This document shows, piece by piece, positions 18,601-27,088 of a DNA stretch of 64,000 nucleotides. Every line of letters begins with the position of its first letter. Within the stretch, counting starts at the first letter, position 1. Made by a program: the position numbers and the translations under genes. The DNA lies in NCBI RefSeq assembly GCF_018919145.1, contig NZ_JAHLQJ010000003.1:248001-312000 (forward strand), written 5' to 3'. The stretch is from Paenibacillus brevis. GTDB taxonomy: Bacteria > Bacillota > Bacilli > Paenibacillales > Paenibacillaceae. The notes under the pieces were generated by a model, which saw nothing but the letters and a program-made list of their open reading frames with translations, did not search any database and was not told the DNA's origin.

Positions 18601-19911
18601 GATTATGAAGCTGTATTTGCTCATTATGCCGACCCATCGTATGGGGCATTGCTCCATAAGCTGTATACAGATAACCAAAGGGTGCGGGGCGGCTTTGTGG
18701 TACCGGGTAACACCTCTTCCGGAATCGCGGGCGAACAGGCCGTGTTTTATGGAAATCCGATCATCCCGGGGGATGCCTCTCTGCCTTCGAGCAGTATGAA
18801 CTTTACGGGGATAGGTCATTCGGTGCTGCGCGCTGGCGAGGGTGATGATCAGCTATATGTTCTGATGGATTACGGGTTGCATGGAGGTTATCACGGCCAT
18901 CCCGACAAGCTGCATCTGGAGATCTTCGGCAAGGGAGAGCGCTTGGCGCCCGACCTTGGCATTCCCCCTTACAGTAATTCGATGTATGAATCTTATTATA
19001 AAAAATCTTTTGCTCACAATACGGTTCTGATTGATGGGGACACTCAACAAATTCCTAGTGAGAACAATGTTGAGATCTATGAGCCTACCAAGCTATTCTT
19101 GCAATCTGCTCCGATTCAGCTCATGACGAACACTTCAACCAAGGCCTATACCGGGTTAGAGCGGTATGAGCGAACGGTGGCGGTTACGCAGGACTACCTG
19201 ATTGATCTGTTCTGTGTGGATTCGCAGACAGAACGTCAGTATGACTGGATCTTGCACGGAATGGGTGCATTTATACCCGGAACCGAGATGGAGCCCTATG
19301 AAGGGCCGCTTGGGACCAAGGACGCCTATTCCTTCTTCCGCAATGGCAACGTGCAACAGGTATCCGGTGCTTGGGAAGGAGCATGGGCCACGCCTGCGGG
19401 CAACGGCTTGAAGCTGTTTAGTCTGACTAGTTCCCCTACGGAGACTTCACAAATGATTGTCGGAGAGGCGCCAGGGCCGGGTAACTTCACGGACGTCTAT
19501 ACACCAACGCTCATCCATCGTGTACAAGCGCAAAATGTACAGTTCGTCAGTGTGCTTGAGCCACACCGTGGCTCCAGTCAGATTCAAGCTGTACGCAAGA
19601 CGGAGGCAGACCAGATTGAAGTGAAGCTTCTGAATGGGCAGACTCAGGTCTTCTATTATAAAAAAGAGGCAGAGACTGCTGGAAGTCTGCAATATTACTT
19701 CACCGATGGTCAGAGCTATACCGCAGAGGATATTCAGCTTGCGGTCGATTTTGAGAACGGTGAGCTCACGATTAACGTTGTGCAACCTGAAGGGTTGGAT
19801 AGCATAAGCGCCGTGGTATATGCTCCTGCTGCGACCACGATTAAATGGAACGGAGTAGAGGTAGATTACACAGAGGATAACGGCTTTGTGATGGTTAGCT
19901 TGACCCTATAA
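15673..19911 (+). CDS. Secreted multidomain heparinase II/III / alginate-lyase-like polysaccharide lyase
   Basis: This 1412-aa protein has a signal peptide (about 1-35, ending AEAAN). Domains in order: a carbohydrate-binding beta-sandwich (~40-225); two chitobiase-C-terminal-like repeats (~227-305 and ~312-395, each with YYQ-EG-DT-Y-LYT); a second CBM-like domain (~400-545); an Ig-like segment (~550-640); a helical alginate-lyase-type toroid (~650-1000, with NWQTWHNAAIG and YEGAIGYHFYA); and a heparinase II/III beta-sandwich (~1046-1250, HGGYHGHPDKLHLE). The Asn-His, Tyr and His residues used by PL15/PL17/PL21-type lyases appear in those motifs. It should cleave a uronate-containing glycan outside the cell. 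The start follows AGGGAGGAAGGAACAC. The exact PL family and substrate (hyaluronan-, heparosan- or alginate-like) are not resolved. Confidence 0.82.
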   Translation: MVMNRLNRQIAAVIAALLFVMSVQASIFANGAEAANTPVAVPYTLPLNDMDSASNSTGDTIGTAGVALVANSDPAYIKEGTGSKKWLLAINPDATNPDAYMAGAALIYTKLAPNVDLNGYSKLKFWAYNVKARTGDQADKPIQLRFFMKGDSEYYYYRLPLDWTGWQEIEIPLDVVKTQKSSASVKAWGALDYVRFDQAGVGGTTLDPELMMYLDGIRLTGDGELYPVTADKSSGEYVNQVTVTLSSQTKPSSLAKIYYQREGIDTSYQLYTGPIVLNSDTILTTKVSLQDVDSAESTFYYTFVYRDVVKNVTASPAAGTYAEPKQVTLSSATVGAAVYYQVEGVDTAYRLYTEPITVGSSQTILTRAELDGKSSEEIRHTYHIDHSGGSSISVSDTETFSGWTNTRAVPEPAVLGSFAGQWQDPTLPIDITDITGALWTGNDQIEFWLYSETASGKKIYFIMSAPDDSIPGNEYFMSSFFVDWQGWKKIELPFHQFLNSNGSADLENIQKLIIHPRWYNSDPAPHPDDKLYFDGLALTKNSIEPSIRSIDKKVVSDSVVQYPFSFKNIGVSDTGYELTLSTAFGPGYEVSLPTVTPVVAVGAETEVTVQVTVPASAETGEMRRGVLNIRPLQGGKATTIELNLTVGVPRMIMKQHPYVMVSREQLNEARAKIANYDWANDYVDAIRLKADEWVNRTMHYPAKPAGESTLYVCGDTPLVFNYDKPHEHLCPVDGEWHTGDDLDAGWRFTAHTVNIEAARNLSLVYALTGEEKYAEKAKEILLKYAALYPSYPLQPLNGKIYYQSLDEAVQIISLVHAYDLIEPSGLLSDAEKYDIEQNLLLASAKTLQIYDTGKSNWQTWHNAAIGSIGALLEDEDLIEFSVNGRSGFNFQMNHSVLTDGFWYEGAIGYHFYAQSALYHHAQALQGTEYDLFASPNFKKMYDVTLQYAFPDLGIINGNDSGKYPTSLAAPGRVVPMDYEAVFAHYADPSYGALLHKLYTDNQRVRGGFVVPGNTSSGIAGEQAVFYGNPIIPGDASLPSSSMNFTGIGHSVLRAGEGDDQLYVLMDYGLHGGYHGHPDKLHLEIFGKGERLAPDLGIPPYSNSMYESYYKKSFAHNTVLIDGDTQQIPSENNVEIYEPTKLFLQSAPIQLMTNTSTKAYTGLERYERTVAVTQDYLIDLFCVDSQTERQYDWILHGMGAFIPGTEMEPYEGPLGTKDAYSFFRNGNVQQVSGAWEGAWATPAGNGLKLFSLTSSPTETSQMIVGEAPGPGNFTDVYTPTLIHRVQAQNVQFVSVLEPHRGSSQIQAVRKTEADQIEVKLLNGQTQVFYYKKEAETAGSLQYYFTDGQSYTAEDIQLAVDFENGELTINVVQPEGLDSISAVVYAPAATTIKWNGVEVDYTEDNGFVMVSLTL

Positions 19912-19940
19912 ATTTTTGGTGGGATAAATCAATAAATGTA

Positions 19941-19984
19941 AAAAAAATATGAATGGCACAGGACTATTCCTGTGCCATTCATAT
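19941..19984 (-). terminator. Rho-independent terminator of the small minus-strand gene
   Basis: ATATGAATGGCACAGGA (19947-19963) and its exact complement at 19968-19984 form a 17-bp perfect stem with a CTAT loop. On the minus strand the stem is followed by seven T residues (A-run 19941-19947 on plus), which orients it for the 20029-20148 gene. It could also stop plus-strand read-through from the lyase gene, though without a T-run on that strand. Confidence 0.85.
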
Positions 19985-20028
19985 GTGCTTCAGCACACTA
20001 TTATGTTAGCGGTTACATCATTGTGATT

Positions 20029-20148
20029 CTATGATCCATGAATCGCAAACAAAGTAAACACGATATAAAAAACGGCATAGAAGATCCCCAGTCCGATAAT
20101 GATACCAAATACATTGCCCTTATACTTGCTGCTCCCAGGTTCCCACAT
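20029..20148 (-). CDS. Small single-span membrane protein (39 aa)
   Basis: Reading the minus strand, ATG at 20148-20146 opens a 39-codon frame ending TAG at 20031-20029. The product begins MWEPGSSKYKG, continues with a strongly hydrophobic stretch (NVFGIIIGLGIFYAVFYIVFTLFA) and ends IHGS. A very good ribosome site, AAGGAGTTG, lies 7-8 bp upstream, and a perfect terminator lies about 45 bp downstream, so this is a complete stand-alone gene. A single membrane helix with a short charged N-terminus is predicted. I do not recognise the family; many Bacillales encode such proteins as sporulation or envelope accessories. It lies between two unrelated sugar loci. Confidence 0.72.
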   Translation of the reverse strand: MWEPGSSKYKGNVFGIIIGLGIFYAVFYIVFTLFAIHGS

Positions 20149-20503
20149 ACTTATTCAACTCCTTCATTCGTCGTTGATTAAATGTGAACAATTTGTGTCT
20201 TACTTAATTATTGAACATTTTGTGACTAAAATCAAACATTTTTTTGAACTTTTAAAATTTGGGCAGCAAATTACTCGATCAATCCGGGAGGCTGCTTCTT
20301 TTTTGTGGGCAATAGAATACCCACCGTTCTTTCTTGCGTTATGTTGATGTTATGTATTTGTTTAAAAATAACTAATTGTGTTCTTTTCAAAGTTCAAAAA
20401 AGTGCTATGATAAACGAAAAAAATGTCGAAAAAAATCTGATGTAAGCATTTCTGACACATTCTATTAAATGGAGCGCTTACATTGATGGAGTGGGGGAGT
20501 TTT
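20149..20503. promoter_or_regulatory. Intergenic control region between the small membrane gene and the kinase operon
   Basis: This AT-rich gap holds two near-identical direct repeats, TGAACAATTTGTGTC (20185-20199) and TGAACATTTTGTGAC (20212-20226), just upstream of the minus-strand gene. An extended -10 (TGC-TATGAT, 20403-20411) faces the kinase gene. TGTAAGC (20441-20447) is opposed by GCTTACA (20476-20482); the latter reads TGTAAGCGCTCC on the minus strand, a catabolite-element-like sequence also seen at 43104 and 51312. All are visual motif calls. Confidence 0.4.
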
Positions 20504-22261
20504 ATGATGAGACGCTTTTTTGGCCGTTCTTTAAAGCATAAGCTTTCACTGATGGTAATGGTATCGACCGTGCTGCCGTTGCTATGCTTTGGCTTTTTTT
20601 CTTATTATATTGCCACGGAAATTTCGGAGGATAAAGCGAAGCAAGCCGGCATGAACACATTGCGGCAAATTCGCACCCAACTGGAATTCATGACCAAGGA
20701 CATAGAGAATATGTCGATCTTTTTGATCGGGGATAATGACATTCAGGATTATCTTGGGGGGACAAGGAGCGATTCCTTGCTGCAGTCTTCTATTTATGGC
20801 TTTCTGATGAATTTGGCTTATACCAAAGAGTACATCGCCAATATTGAAATTCGCTCTTACAACGAAAAGCCTACTATTGCCCAGACCACCGTTTTTAGCA
20901 GCGGTTATCCGATCCAGACCAGCAAGTCATCCCCGATGGAAGGGAAAGTTTGGACTTCGCTGTATGAGGACATCACGGCTACGGGGACGAAGCGAGTCAT
21001 TTCCCTAATGCGTCCGATTCAGCAAATCGGCACCTACCAGTACATTGGAGAGATGACAATTAGTCTTGATGAAAAGGTTGTGGCCGGATTATTAAGAAAA
21101 TCTGATCTGGAGGGAAACGGATATATCTTACTCCTGGACAGGGATCAGAAGATTATTTCTAGCACGGATTCTGCAAACCTCCAGTTGCCCATTGCCAGCG
21201 TTTTACCTGACTTTCCTAGCAGGATGGCAGAGGAAGGGGCGTTTAACAGCGGCGGAAAGGACAACACAGTGCTTTACTATAAGGTTCCTTCGATGGACTG
21301 GACACTAGTGGGGGTTATACCGTTTAAGGAATACAGCGCCCAGAACCGCTATGTACTCTCCTTAACCGGTTTTGCAGTTATGATTGCTATCGTGTTGTCC
21401 TTCGTTTTTCTGTTGCTGCTGATATCAAGAGTAACCAAGCCTCTCTCTTCTTTAGTTAAATATTTGAACCTAGCCAATCCTGAAAAGCCGATTCCCTTGC
21501 TGCCGGTAGTAACGATGGACGAGGTGGGGCAGTTGATGCGCAGCTACAACAGATTAACCGAACGGATAAGAAATTTGACCGATCAGGTAAAACACAACGA
21601 AGCGTTGAAGAAGGAAGCCGATTTATTGGCTTTACAGGCGCAGATCAATCCTCATTTCCTATACAATACCCTGTCGTCGATTAATTGGCTTGCTTTGCTG
21701 AATAAAGAGTATCAAATTGCAAAAATGGTAGGCTCGCTTAGTGAATTTCTCCGATTCAGCTTGAATGGTGGGGGCGAATTCTGTACGGTGCGCCAAGAGA
21801 TTGAGCATGCCCAAAGCTATGTCAACATTCAGTCGATCCGATATCCTGCTTGCTTTGATTTTCAGATTCGTGTGGATCCGGTATTGATGGACCAACCGAT
21901 GCTGAAGCTGCTGCTACAACCGTTAATTGAAAACGCTATTTTGCATGGTGTTCTGAAAAAAGAAGGGAAAGGAAATATTGGGGTCCAGGTGGAGAAGTCA
22001 GAAATGGGAACCTGCTTTACAGTATCCGACGACGGCGCCGGGATCGAGAAGAGCAAGCTGGCAGAATTAAGTGAACTGATCTCAGAAGCTGACGAAGAAC
22101 GGGAAATTGTGCTTAAGCAGGGAAGCTACGGATTGCGAAACGTTCATCAGCGACTGATTTTACATTATGGTCCTGGCTACGGGCTTAAATTGGACAGCGA
22201 CCTTAGCCGGGGAACAAAGGTATCCTTTGTGATCCCTGACCAAAAGGAGGAACAGCAATGA
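20504..22261 (+). CDS. YesM-type sensor histidine kinase
   Basis: This 585-aa protein has a membrane helix near residues 15-35, a dCache-like outside domain, a second helix near 283-308, a HAMP linker (RVTKPLSSLVKYL), the His_kinase domain with QINPHFLYNTLSSINWLAL (H384) and a C-terminal HATPase (LIENAILHGV; DDGAGI). It would sense an external sugar and phosphorylate the downstream receiver. GGGGGAG lies 4-7 bp before the tandem ATGs at 20504 and 20507; in-frame TTG 20483 and ATG 20486 are weaker. The stop overlaps the regulator start by 4 bp. It belongs with the importer/glycosidase gene set at 23851-32991. Confidence 0.92.
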   Translation: MMRRFFGRSLKHKLSLMVMVSTVLPLLCFGFFSYYIATEISEDKAKQAGMNTLRQIRTQLEFMTKDIENMSIFLIGDNDIQDYLGGTRSDSLLQSSIYGFLMNLAYTKEYIANIEIRSYNEKPTIAQTTVFSSGYPIQTSKSSPMEGKVWTSLYEDITATGTKRVISLMRPIQQIGTYQYIGEMTISLDEKVVAGLLRKSDLEGNGYILLLDRDQKIISSTDSANLQLPIASVLPDFPSRMAEEGAFNSGGKDNTVLYYKVPSMDWTLVGVIPFKEYSAQNRYVLSLTGFAVMIAIVLSFVFLLLLISRVTKPLSSLVKYLNLANPEKPIPLLPVVTMDEVGQLMRSYNRLTERIRNLTDQVKHNEALKKEADLLALQAQINPHFLYNTLSSINWLALLNKEYQIAKMVGSLSEFLRFSLNGGGEFCTVRQEIEHAQSYVNIQSIRYPACFDFQIRVDPVLMDQPMLKLLLQPLIENAILHGVLKKEGKGNIGVQVEKSEMGTCFTVSDDGAGIEKSKLAELSELISEADEEREIVLKQGSYGLRNVHQRLILHYGPGYGLKLDSDLSRGTKVSFVIPDQKEEQQ

Positions 22262-23754
22262 AGGTACTTATCGTGGACGACGAAATGATTATTCGTGAGG
22301 GCATCAGCAAGGTGATCGATTGGGGGAAGGAGGGCTTTGAAATGCTGAAGCCGGCCGAATCCGCGGAGGAAGCGATGGAGCGCATTCCCGTTGAGCGTCC
22401 GGATATCCTCTTTACCGACATACGGATGAATGGAAAAAGCGGCTTGGAGTTGGCGAAGGAAACCAAGGTTGCCTATCCTGACTTACAGGTGGTCATTTTG
22501 TCTGGCTACGATGAGTTTCAATATGCCCAGCAGGCGCTTAGGGACGGAGTAAGTGATTACCTGCTGAAGACGTGCCAGCCGGATGAAATTCTGCGTGCGG
22601 CTCATCGAATGCGGCAGGTGATTCTGGATCAACAAAATCGCTTGGGGGGGCCGCGTTTGTTGGAGAAGCTGCTGCTTACCAAGCAGGAGCTCAGTACGAA
22701 GGAGCAGGAGTCCTTGTTAAAATGTTACCCTGCCCTGAAAGAGAGCGTAGATGGAAAATATCCTTTGCAGGTACTAATTGTGGCTGTCGACGATGCTCCT
22801 GACGTTAGCCAATCACAAATTTACGATCAGCTAGAGCAAGCTCTCGGAAATGTCATTGTTGAGGACGGTCACCAATGGATATGTGTGGTGCGAGCTTTAC
22901 ACGCAGCGGAGCGTCCGGGAAGCAGACTTGTCGAGCTGGAGAGAAAGCTGAGAATCCGTTTGATCTCCGGCTCAGGTGGTGCGGCAGTTGCTTTGAACAG
23001 CTTAAACCGTTCATGGAGTGAAGCCGTTGCTGCTCTGGAGTTCCATTGGATATTAAAGGGGGAGCGCCATATTGCTTTTGAGCAAATTGCAAACCGAAAG
23101 GGCATCAGGACACTTTGCAGCCAAGAGGAAGAAGTACAGCTGATAGGGATGCTGAAAAGCGGAAACCCGCAGGAAGCCAAGCAATGGGCAGCCGAGCTGT
23201 TGGAGCTTCTTCGCAGGGATCCACAGCTTACTCCGGCTTCGCTGCAAACCTTCCTGCAATCTATAGTTATTGCCGGTTACCGCTGGTTGGAGAGAGTAGC
23301 AGACTCCCTGGGGAAGTCCGGGCAAGTCAGCACAACCAAGGAGCAGTCGGAAGCAGCAAGCCGCCCTTTCTCGGAGGAGGCTTTTGCTGAACAATTGATA
23401 CGGATGATGGAAATGTACAATTTGCTCTCTTCCGGAAAAACCTCTCATGTTCAAAAAGTAATTGAGTACGTGCGGGAAAATTTGGACAGCCATCTTTCCC
23501 TTGGTGAAGTATCCCGCCATGTTCATATTCATCCCACTTATTTGAGTGAGATGTTTAAACGGGAGACTGGAGAAAACTTCAGCGAATTCGTGGTTCGAAA
23601 GAGAATGGAGGAGGCCATGACTATTCTGCGGGAGACCCCGGCAAAGATTGGAGAGGTTGCCAACCTGGTCGGCTACAGTGACCTGAAGCATTTCAAAAAG
23701 CTGTTCAGGAAGCATACCGGACAAACGCCGTCAGGTTTTCGGGGGCAAAGCTGA
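22258..23754 (+). CDS. YesN-type response regulator with AraC DNA-binding domain
   Basis: This 498-aa protein has a receiver domain (1-120) with DDE acidic pocket residues, phospho-acceptor D54 in LFTDIRMNG and the conserved K in YLLKTCQPDE. A variable middle segment is followed by two AraC helix-turn-helix units (about residues 395-495: LGEVSRHVHIHPTYLSEMFKRETG and GEVANLVGYSDLKHFKKLFRKHTG). It overlaps the kinase by 4 bp (ATGA). It should activate the binding-protein/permease/glycosidase operon that begins 97 bp downstream when its kinase senses the substrate. Confidence 0.93.
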   Translation: MKVLIVDDEMIIREGISKVIDWGKEGFEMLKPAESAEEAMERIPVERPDILFTDIRMNGKSGLELAKETKVAYPDLQVVILSGYDEFQYAQQALRDGVSDYLLKTCQPDEILRAAHRMRQVILDQQNRLGGPRLLEKLLLTKQELSTKEQESLLKCYPALKESVDGKYPLQVLIVAVDDAPDVSQSQIYDQLEQALGNVIVEDGHQWICVVRALHAAERPGSRLVELERKLRIRLISGSGGAAVALNSLNRSWSEAVAALEFHWILKGERHIAFEQIANRKGIRTLCSQEEEVQLIGMLKSGNPQEAKQWAAELLELLRRDPQLTPASLQTFLQSIVIAGYRWLERVADSLGKSGQVSTTKEQSEAASRPFSEEAFAEQLIRMMEMYNLLSSGKTSHVQKVIEYVRENLDSHLSLGEVSRHVHIHPTYLSEMFKRETGENFSEFVVRKRMEEAMTILRETPAKIGEVANLVGYSDLKHFKKLFRKHTGQTPSGFRGQS

Positions 23755-23850
23755 AAGATACCCCCCCTTAACCTTGACGTTCGCCCCTTATCTGGTTTTC
23801 TGGCCCATCTTACAATAATCATGTAACCACTTTCAAAGGGAGGGCAAGAA

Positions 23851-25170
23851 ATGAGAAAAACAATGTCTATTTGTCTGGCCGTAGTGATGGTTGTGTTATT
23901 AGCTGCTTGTGGAGGGAAGAACGCGGAGAGCGGTTCCCAGGACACCCCGGTATCGAATGGCGGGACTCAGCAGGTCTCCCTGTCGATCTGGCACAATTTC
24001 TCCGGTGATGATCAACGGGCCAAAACGATGAGAAGCTTGATTGATCAATATGCTGCGGAGCATCCTGAAGTAACACTGGACGTTCAGGCTATTCCGTCTG
24101 ACGGCTACAAGCAAAGATTGAAGACGGTAGCCGCAGCGGGCGAATTGCCAGATGTATTTCTGACGAATCCAGGCAGTATGATTGCCGAGTTCTACAACGG
24201 CGGACTTATTCAGCCAATTGACGATTTGTTTGCTGCTCATCAGACGGAGTGGACAGACAACTTCCTTCCTGGAGCATTTGACGCTCTTACGTTTGAGGAC
24301 GAGGTTTATGCCGCACCGGTCAACCTGTCTCCTTCCTCCATTCTCTATTACAATACGGAGCTGTTTGCAAAGTATAACGTCAAGGTTCCTGAGACGTGGG
24401 ACGAATTGATGACGGCAATTCAAACCTTCAAAGACAATAACATTATTCCGTTTGCACTAGGCAACAAAGCGAATTGGGTGGCCAACTCCACGATCATCTC
24501 CACCTTGGGAGATCGAGTGACTGGCTCGGAATGGTTCCTGAGTGCAGTGAATAAGGAGGGAGCTTCCTTTACCGATCCTGAATTCGTTCAGGCCCTGACC
24601 TATTTCAAACAGCTTGTAGATGCGGGTGCATTCCAGGATGGAGCGAATTCCATTGATAATGCCCAGGCCGAGCAGCTATTTTCTCAGGAGCAGGCAGCAA
24701 TGACCATGGGCGGTAACTGGACGCTGACAAATCTTGCTTCCACCGCCTCCGAATCCTTTTTAAATAAAGTCGACGTTACCGTCTTTCCTTCCGTCCCGGA
24801 CGGCAAAGGTGAAGCCAAATCATTATCTGCTTCGACAGGCACCGGCTTTGCTTTGAACAAAAAAGTGGAGGGCACAGCACGCGATGCCGCTTTGGAATTG
24901 ATTTACACAATTAGCGGACCAGAGGCCCAAAAGGCCATCGCTGAAAGCAATATTCTAGTCAACTATAAGGTGGAAATGGATGCTGCAAAGTCAACGCCAT
25001 TATTCATGAAGGCTTATGATTTGGTCTCTGGGGTAGCATTCACTCCTGTGTATGACGCTTATATGTCTTCGGCGGCTACAGAAGCGCTGAACAACGGGCT
25101 GCAGGAATTGATGATGGGCGGCGATCCGTCTGCGATAGCTCAAAGCGTGCAGGATGCCCAAAAGTATTGA
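23851..25170 (+). CDS. CUT1 sugar-binding lipoprotein
   Basis: This 439-aa protein has a lipoprotein signal with lipobox LLAAC (Cys about residue 22) and the SBP type 1 fold (LSIWHNFSGDDQRAKTMRSLIDQY; ELPDVFLTNPGSM; ETWDELMTAIQTF). This resembles the UgpB/MalE-like group that binds di- and oligosaccharides. AGGGAGGGCAAGAA precedes the ATG. Two matching permeases follow at 25248 and 26138, and no ATPase is present, as is usual for importers served by MsmX. The cargo is not evident from sequence; the neighbouring GH-A enzyme, PLP enzyme and deacylase suggest a modified glycoside. Confidence 0.9.
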   Translation: MRKTMSICLAVVMVVLLAACGGKNAESGSQDTPVSNGGTQQVSLSIWHNFSGDDQRAKTMRSLIDQYAAEHPEVTLDVQAIPSDGYKQRLKTVAAAGELPDVFLTNPGSMIAEFYNGGLIQPIDDLFAAHQTEWTDNFLPGAFDALTFEDEVYAAPVNLSPSSILYYNTELFAKYNVKVPETWDELMTAIQTFKDNNIIPFALGNKANWVANSTIISTLGDRVTGSEWFLSAVNKEGASFTDPEFVQALTYFKQLVDAGAFQDGANSIDNAQAEQLFSQEQAAMTMGGNWTLTNLASTASESFLNKVDVTVFPSVPDGKGEAKSLSASTGTGFALNKKVEGTARDAALELIYTISGPEAQKAIAESNILVNYKVEMDAAKSTPLFMKAYDLVSGVAFTPVYDAYMSSAATEALNNGLQELMMGGDPSAIAQSVQDAQKY

Positions 25171-25247
25171 AAACGGTGATAGGGTCTGAATCTATAGCTT
25201 GTCAATAAACTCTTTTGAATGAACAACTCTGTCTGAGGGGGATTTCC

Positions 25248-26123
25248 TTGATATCTACTATGCACTTCAAACGCTTTGTGACGTTGGCTCTCCTCCCCTC
25301 CCTGATTCTTTACGCTTTCTTTGTAGTGATCCCTGTATTTTGGTCGATGTACTATGGCTTCTTTGATTGGAAGGGGATTGGTTCACTCAGCTACATTGGC
25401 CTGGAAAATTACCTTGAGGCAATAAGTGACCCTGTGTTTTGGAGAGCGCTTAGAAACAACTTGATCATTGTTGCTGCCTCCATCCTCGGTCAAGTACCTA
25501 TTGCACTGGTGTTGGCGCTGCTCTTGCGAAAGAGCAGCATGCTGCACCGCTTCATCCGCAGTGCGGTATTTATGCCCATGGTGCTCTCCACCGTAGTTGT
25601 TGGCTTAATCTGGGGCTATATTTATCATCCGCAGTTTGGCTTGGTCAATACGGTACTGGAAAATATCGGGCTGGGCTCCTGGACACGCCCTTGGCTGTCA
25701 GATCCGTCCGTGAATATGCTTGCGGTGTCCGTTCCGATTATATGGAATTTTATTGGTCCCTACCTCATCATGTTTATCGCTGCAATTCAGAACATCCCGT
25801 CAGAAGTTGAGGATGCCTGCAAAATTGATGGTACTAAGCCATATCAGAAATTATTCTACGTCACTCTTCCGATGATTCGCGGCACGGTTAACGTGGTGAT
25901 TGTCATGTGCATTGCGGGCAGCTTAAAAGCCTTCGATCAGGTGTTCATCATGACTGGCGGCGGGCCGGCGCAATCCACGGAATTGCTGGCCACCTATATG
26001 TACAACAACACCTTTAACGTATACCGATATGGTTACGGCTCAGCGGTATCTACTGCAATTGTACTGATTAGCGGCGGATTAATCGCTGTCAGCCAACTGT
26101 TGTTCAGAAACAAGGACGCATAG
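25248..26123 (+). CDS. CUT1 ABC transporter permease (first subunit)
   Basis: This 291-aa protein has six membrane helices and the EAA loop EVEDACKIDGTKPYQKLFYVTLPMIRG. The start is most likely TTG at 25248, which lies 6 bp after GAGGGGG; an in-frame ATG at 25260 is 18 bp from that site and TTG at 25215 has no site. It is homologous to MalF/UgpA-type proteins. It lies between the binding protein and the second permease, with 14 bp to the latter, and should form the heterodimeric channel with it. Confidence 0.88.
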   Translation: MISTMHFKRFVTLALLPSLILYAFFVVIPVFWSMYYGFFDWKGIGSLSYIGLENYLEAISDPVFWRALRNNLIIVAASILGQVPIALVLALLLRKSSMLHRFIRSAVFMPMVLSTVVVGLIWGYIYHPQFGLVNTVLENIGLGSWTRPWLSDPSVNMLAVSVPIIWNFIGPYLIMFIAAIQNIPSEVEDACKIDGTKPYQKLFYVTLPMIRGTVNVVIVMCIAGSLKAFDQVFIMTGGGPAQSTELLATYMYNNTFNVYRYGYGSAVSTAIVLISGGLIAVSQLLFRNKDA

Positions 26124-26137
26124 AAAGGGGGAGGGGC

Positions 26138-27031
26138 ATGCAGAATTCCATGACGCTGAGATCCAAGCGCGGTCTGCCTGGAACGGGCCGAAATGAGGGG
26201 AAATCATTCCTGTCAAAAGGCGGGGAGTATCTCGTAAATCTGCTGATGGTCGGCTATGCACTGGTTACCCTATATCCGCTTTACTGGTTGTTTATCAGCG
26301 CGTTCAAGACAAATCAGGAGTTCTACGATCATCCGTTTGCGCTACCGCAGGCGATTAAATTTGATAATTTCATCCGCGCCTGGGAGCTCTCCGGAATGGG
26401 GAGAGCTACAATTAACTCAATCATTGTAACCGTGTCGGCAATTGTGCTGACCTTGTTCTTGGGGGCATTGACAGCCTTCGTCTTGTCTCGGTTTACCTTT
26501 CGGTTTAGAGGGGCTGTCAGTGGATTATTTGTAGTCGGTATGCTGATTCCAATTCATAGCACACTCGTTCCTTTGTTTATCATGATGAAAAATGTGGGAA
26601 TTCTTAACACTTACTGGGCACTAATTTTGCCTTATACCTGCTTTGAGCTTCCAATTGCCATTTTTGTTGTTTCAGCATATATGTCCACCATTCCCAAGGA
26701 GATTGAAGAGGCTGCCATCATGGACGGTGTCGGTTATTGGGGGATTTTTACCCGCATGATGCTGCCTCTTGCGCTTCCGGCTTTATCAACAGTAGCGATT
26801 CTCGGGTTTTTACGCTATTGGAACGACTTTGCTTTTGCGTTGGTGTTCATCAATAAGCAGTCGCTGAAGACCATCCCTTTGGGCTTATCCATCTTCTCCG
26901 ACGGATTTGGTACGGACTATGCCTTGACAATGGCGGCTATGGCTCTATCTGTATTGCCGACGATCGTGGTATATCTGATTTTTCAGGAACAAATCATGAA
27001 GGGCGTTGTCGCTGGTGCTGTTAAAGGTTAA
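26138..27031 (+). CDS. CUT1 ABC transporter permease (second subunit)
   Basis: This 297-aa protein has about 30 cytosolic residues, then six membrane segments (LLMVGYALVTLYPLYWLFISAF first), with the EAA loop EIEEAAIMDGVGYWGIFTRMMLPLALP and the tail KGVVAGAVKG. It is MalG/UgpE-like. AAAGGGGGAGGGGC precedes the ATG. It completes the importer and is followed after 57 bp by the intracellular glycosidase gene, so uptake and hydrolysis are probably co-regulated by the kinase/regulator pair upstream. Confidence 0.9.
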   Translation: MQNSMTLRSKRGLPGTGRNEGKSFLSKGGEYLVNLLMVGYALVTLYPLYWLFISAFKTNQEFYDHPFALPQAIKFDNFIRAWELSGMGRATINSIIVTVSAIVLTLFLGALTAFVLSRFTFRFRGAVSGLFVVGMLIPIHSTLVPLFIMMKNVGILNTYWALILPYTCFELPIAIFVVSAYMSTIPKEIEEAAIMDGVGYWGIFTRMMLPLALPALSTVAILGFLRYWNDFAFALVFINKQSLKTIPLGLSIFSDGFGTDYALTMAAMALSVLPTIVVYLIFQEQIMKGVVAGAVKG

Positions 27032-27088
27032 GCTTAGCCGCCGCTGATTAGGAAAGCGGGAGGTGGAGCATGAATTAAAGGAGGAAGC

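Noticed and set aside
20099..20347. 82-codon plus-strand frame in the gap before the kinase gene
   Set aside because: It has no ribosome site, it overlaps the better-supported minus-strand small gene, and the composition is typical of AT-rich non-coding DNA.
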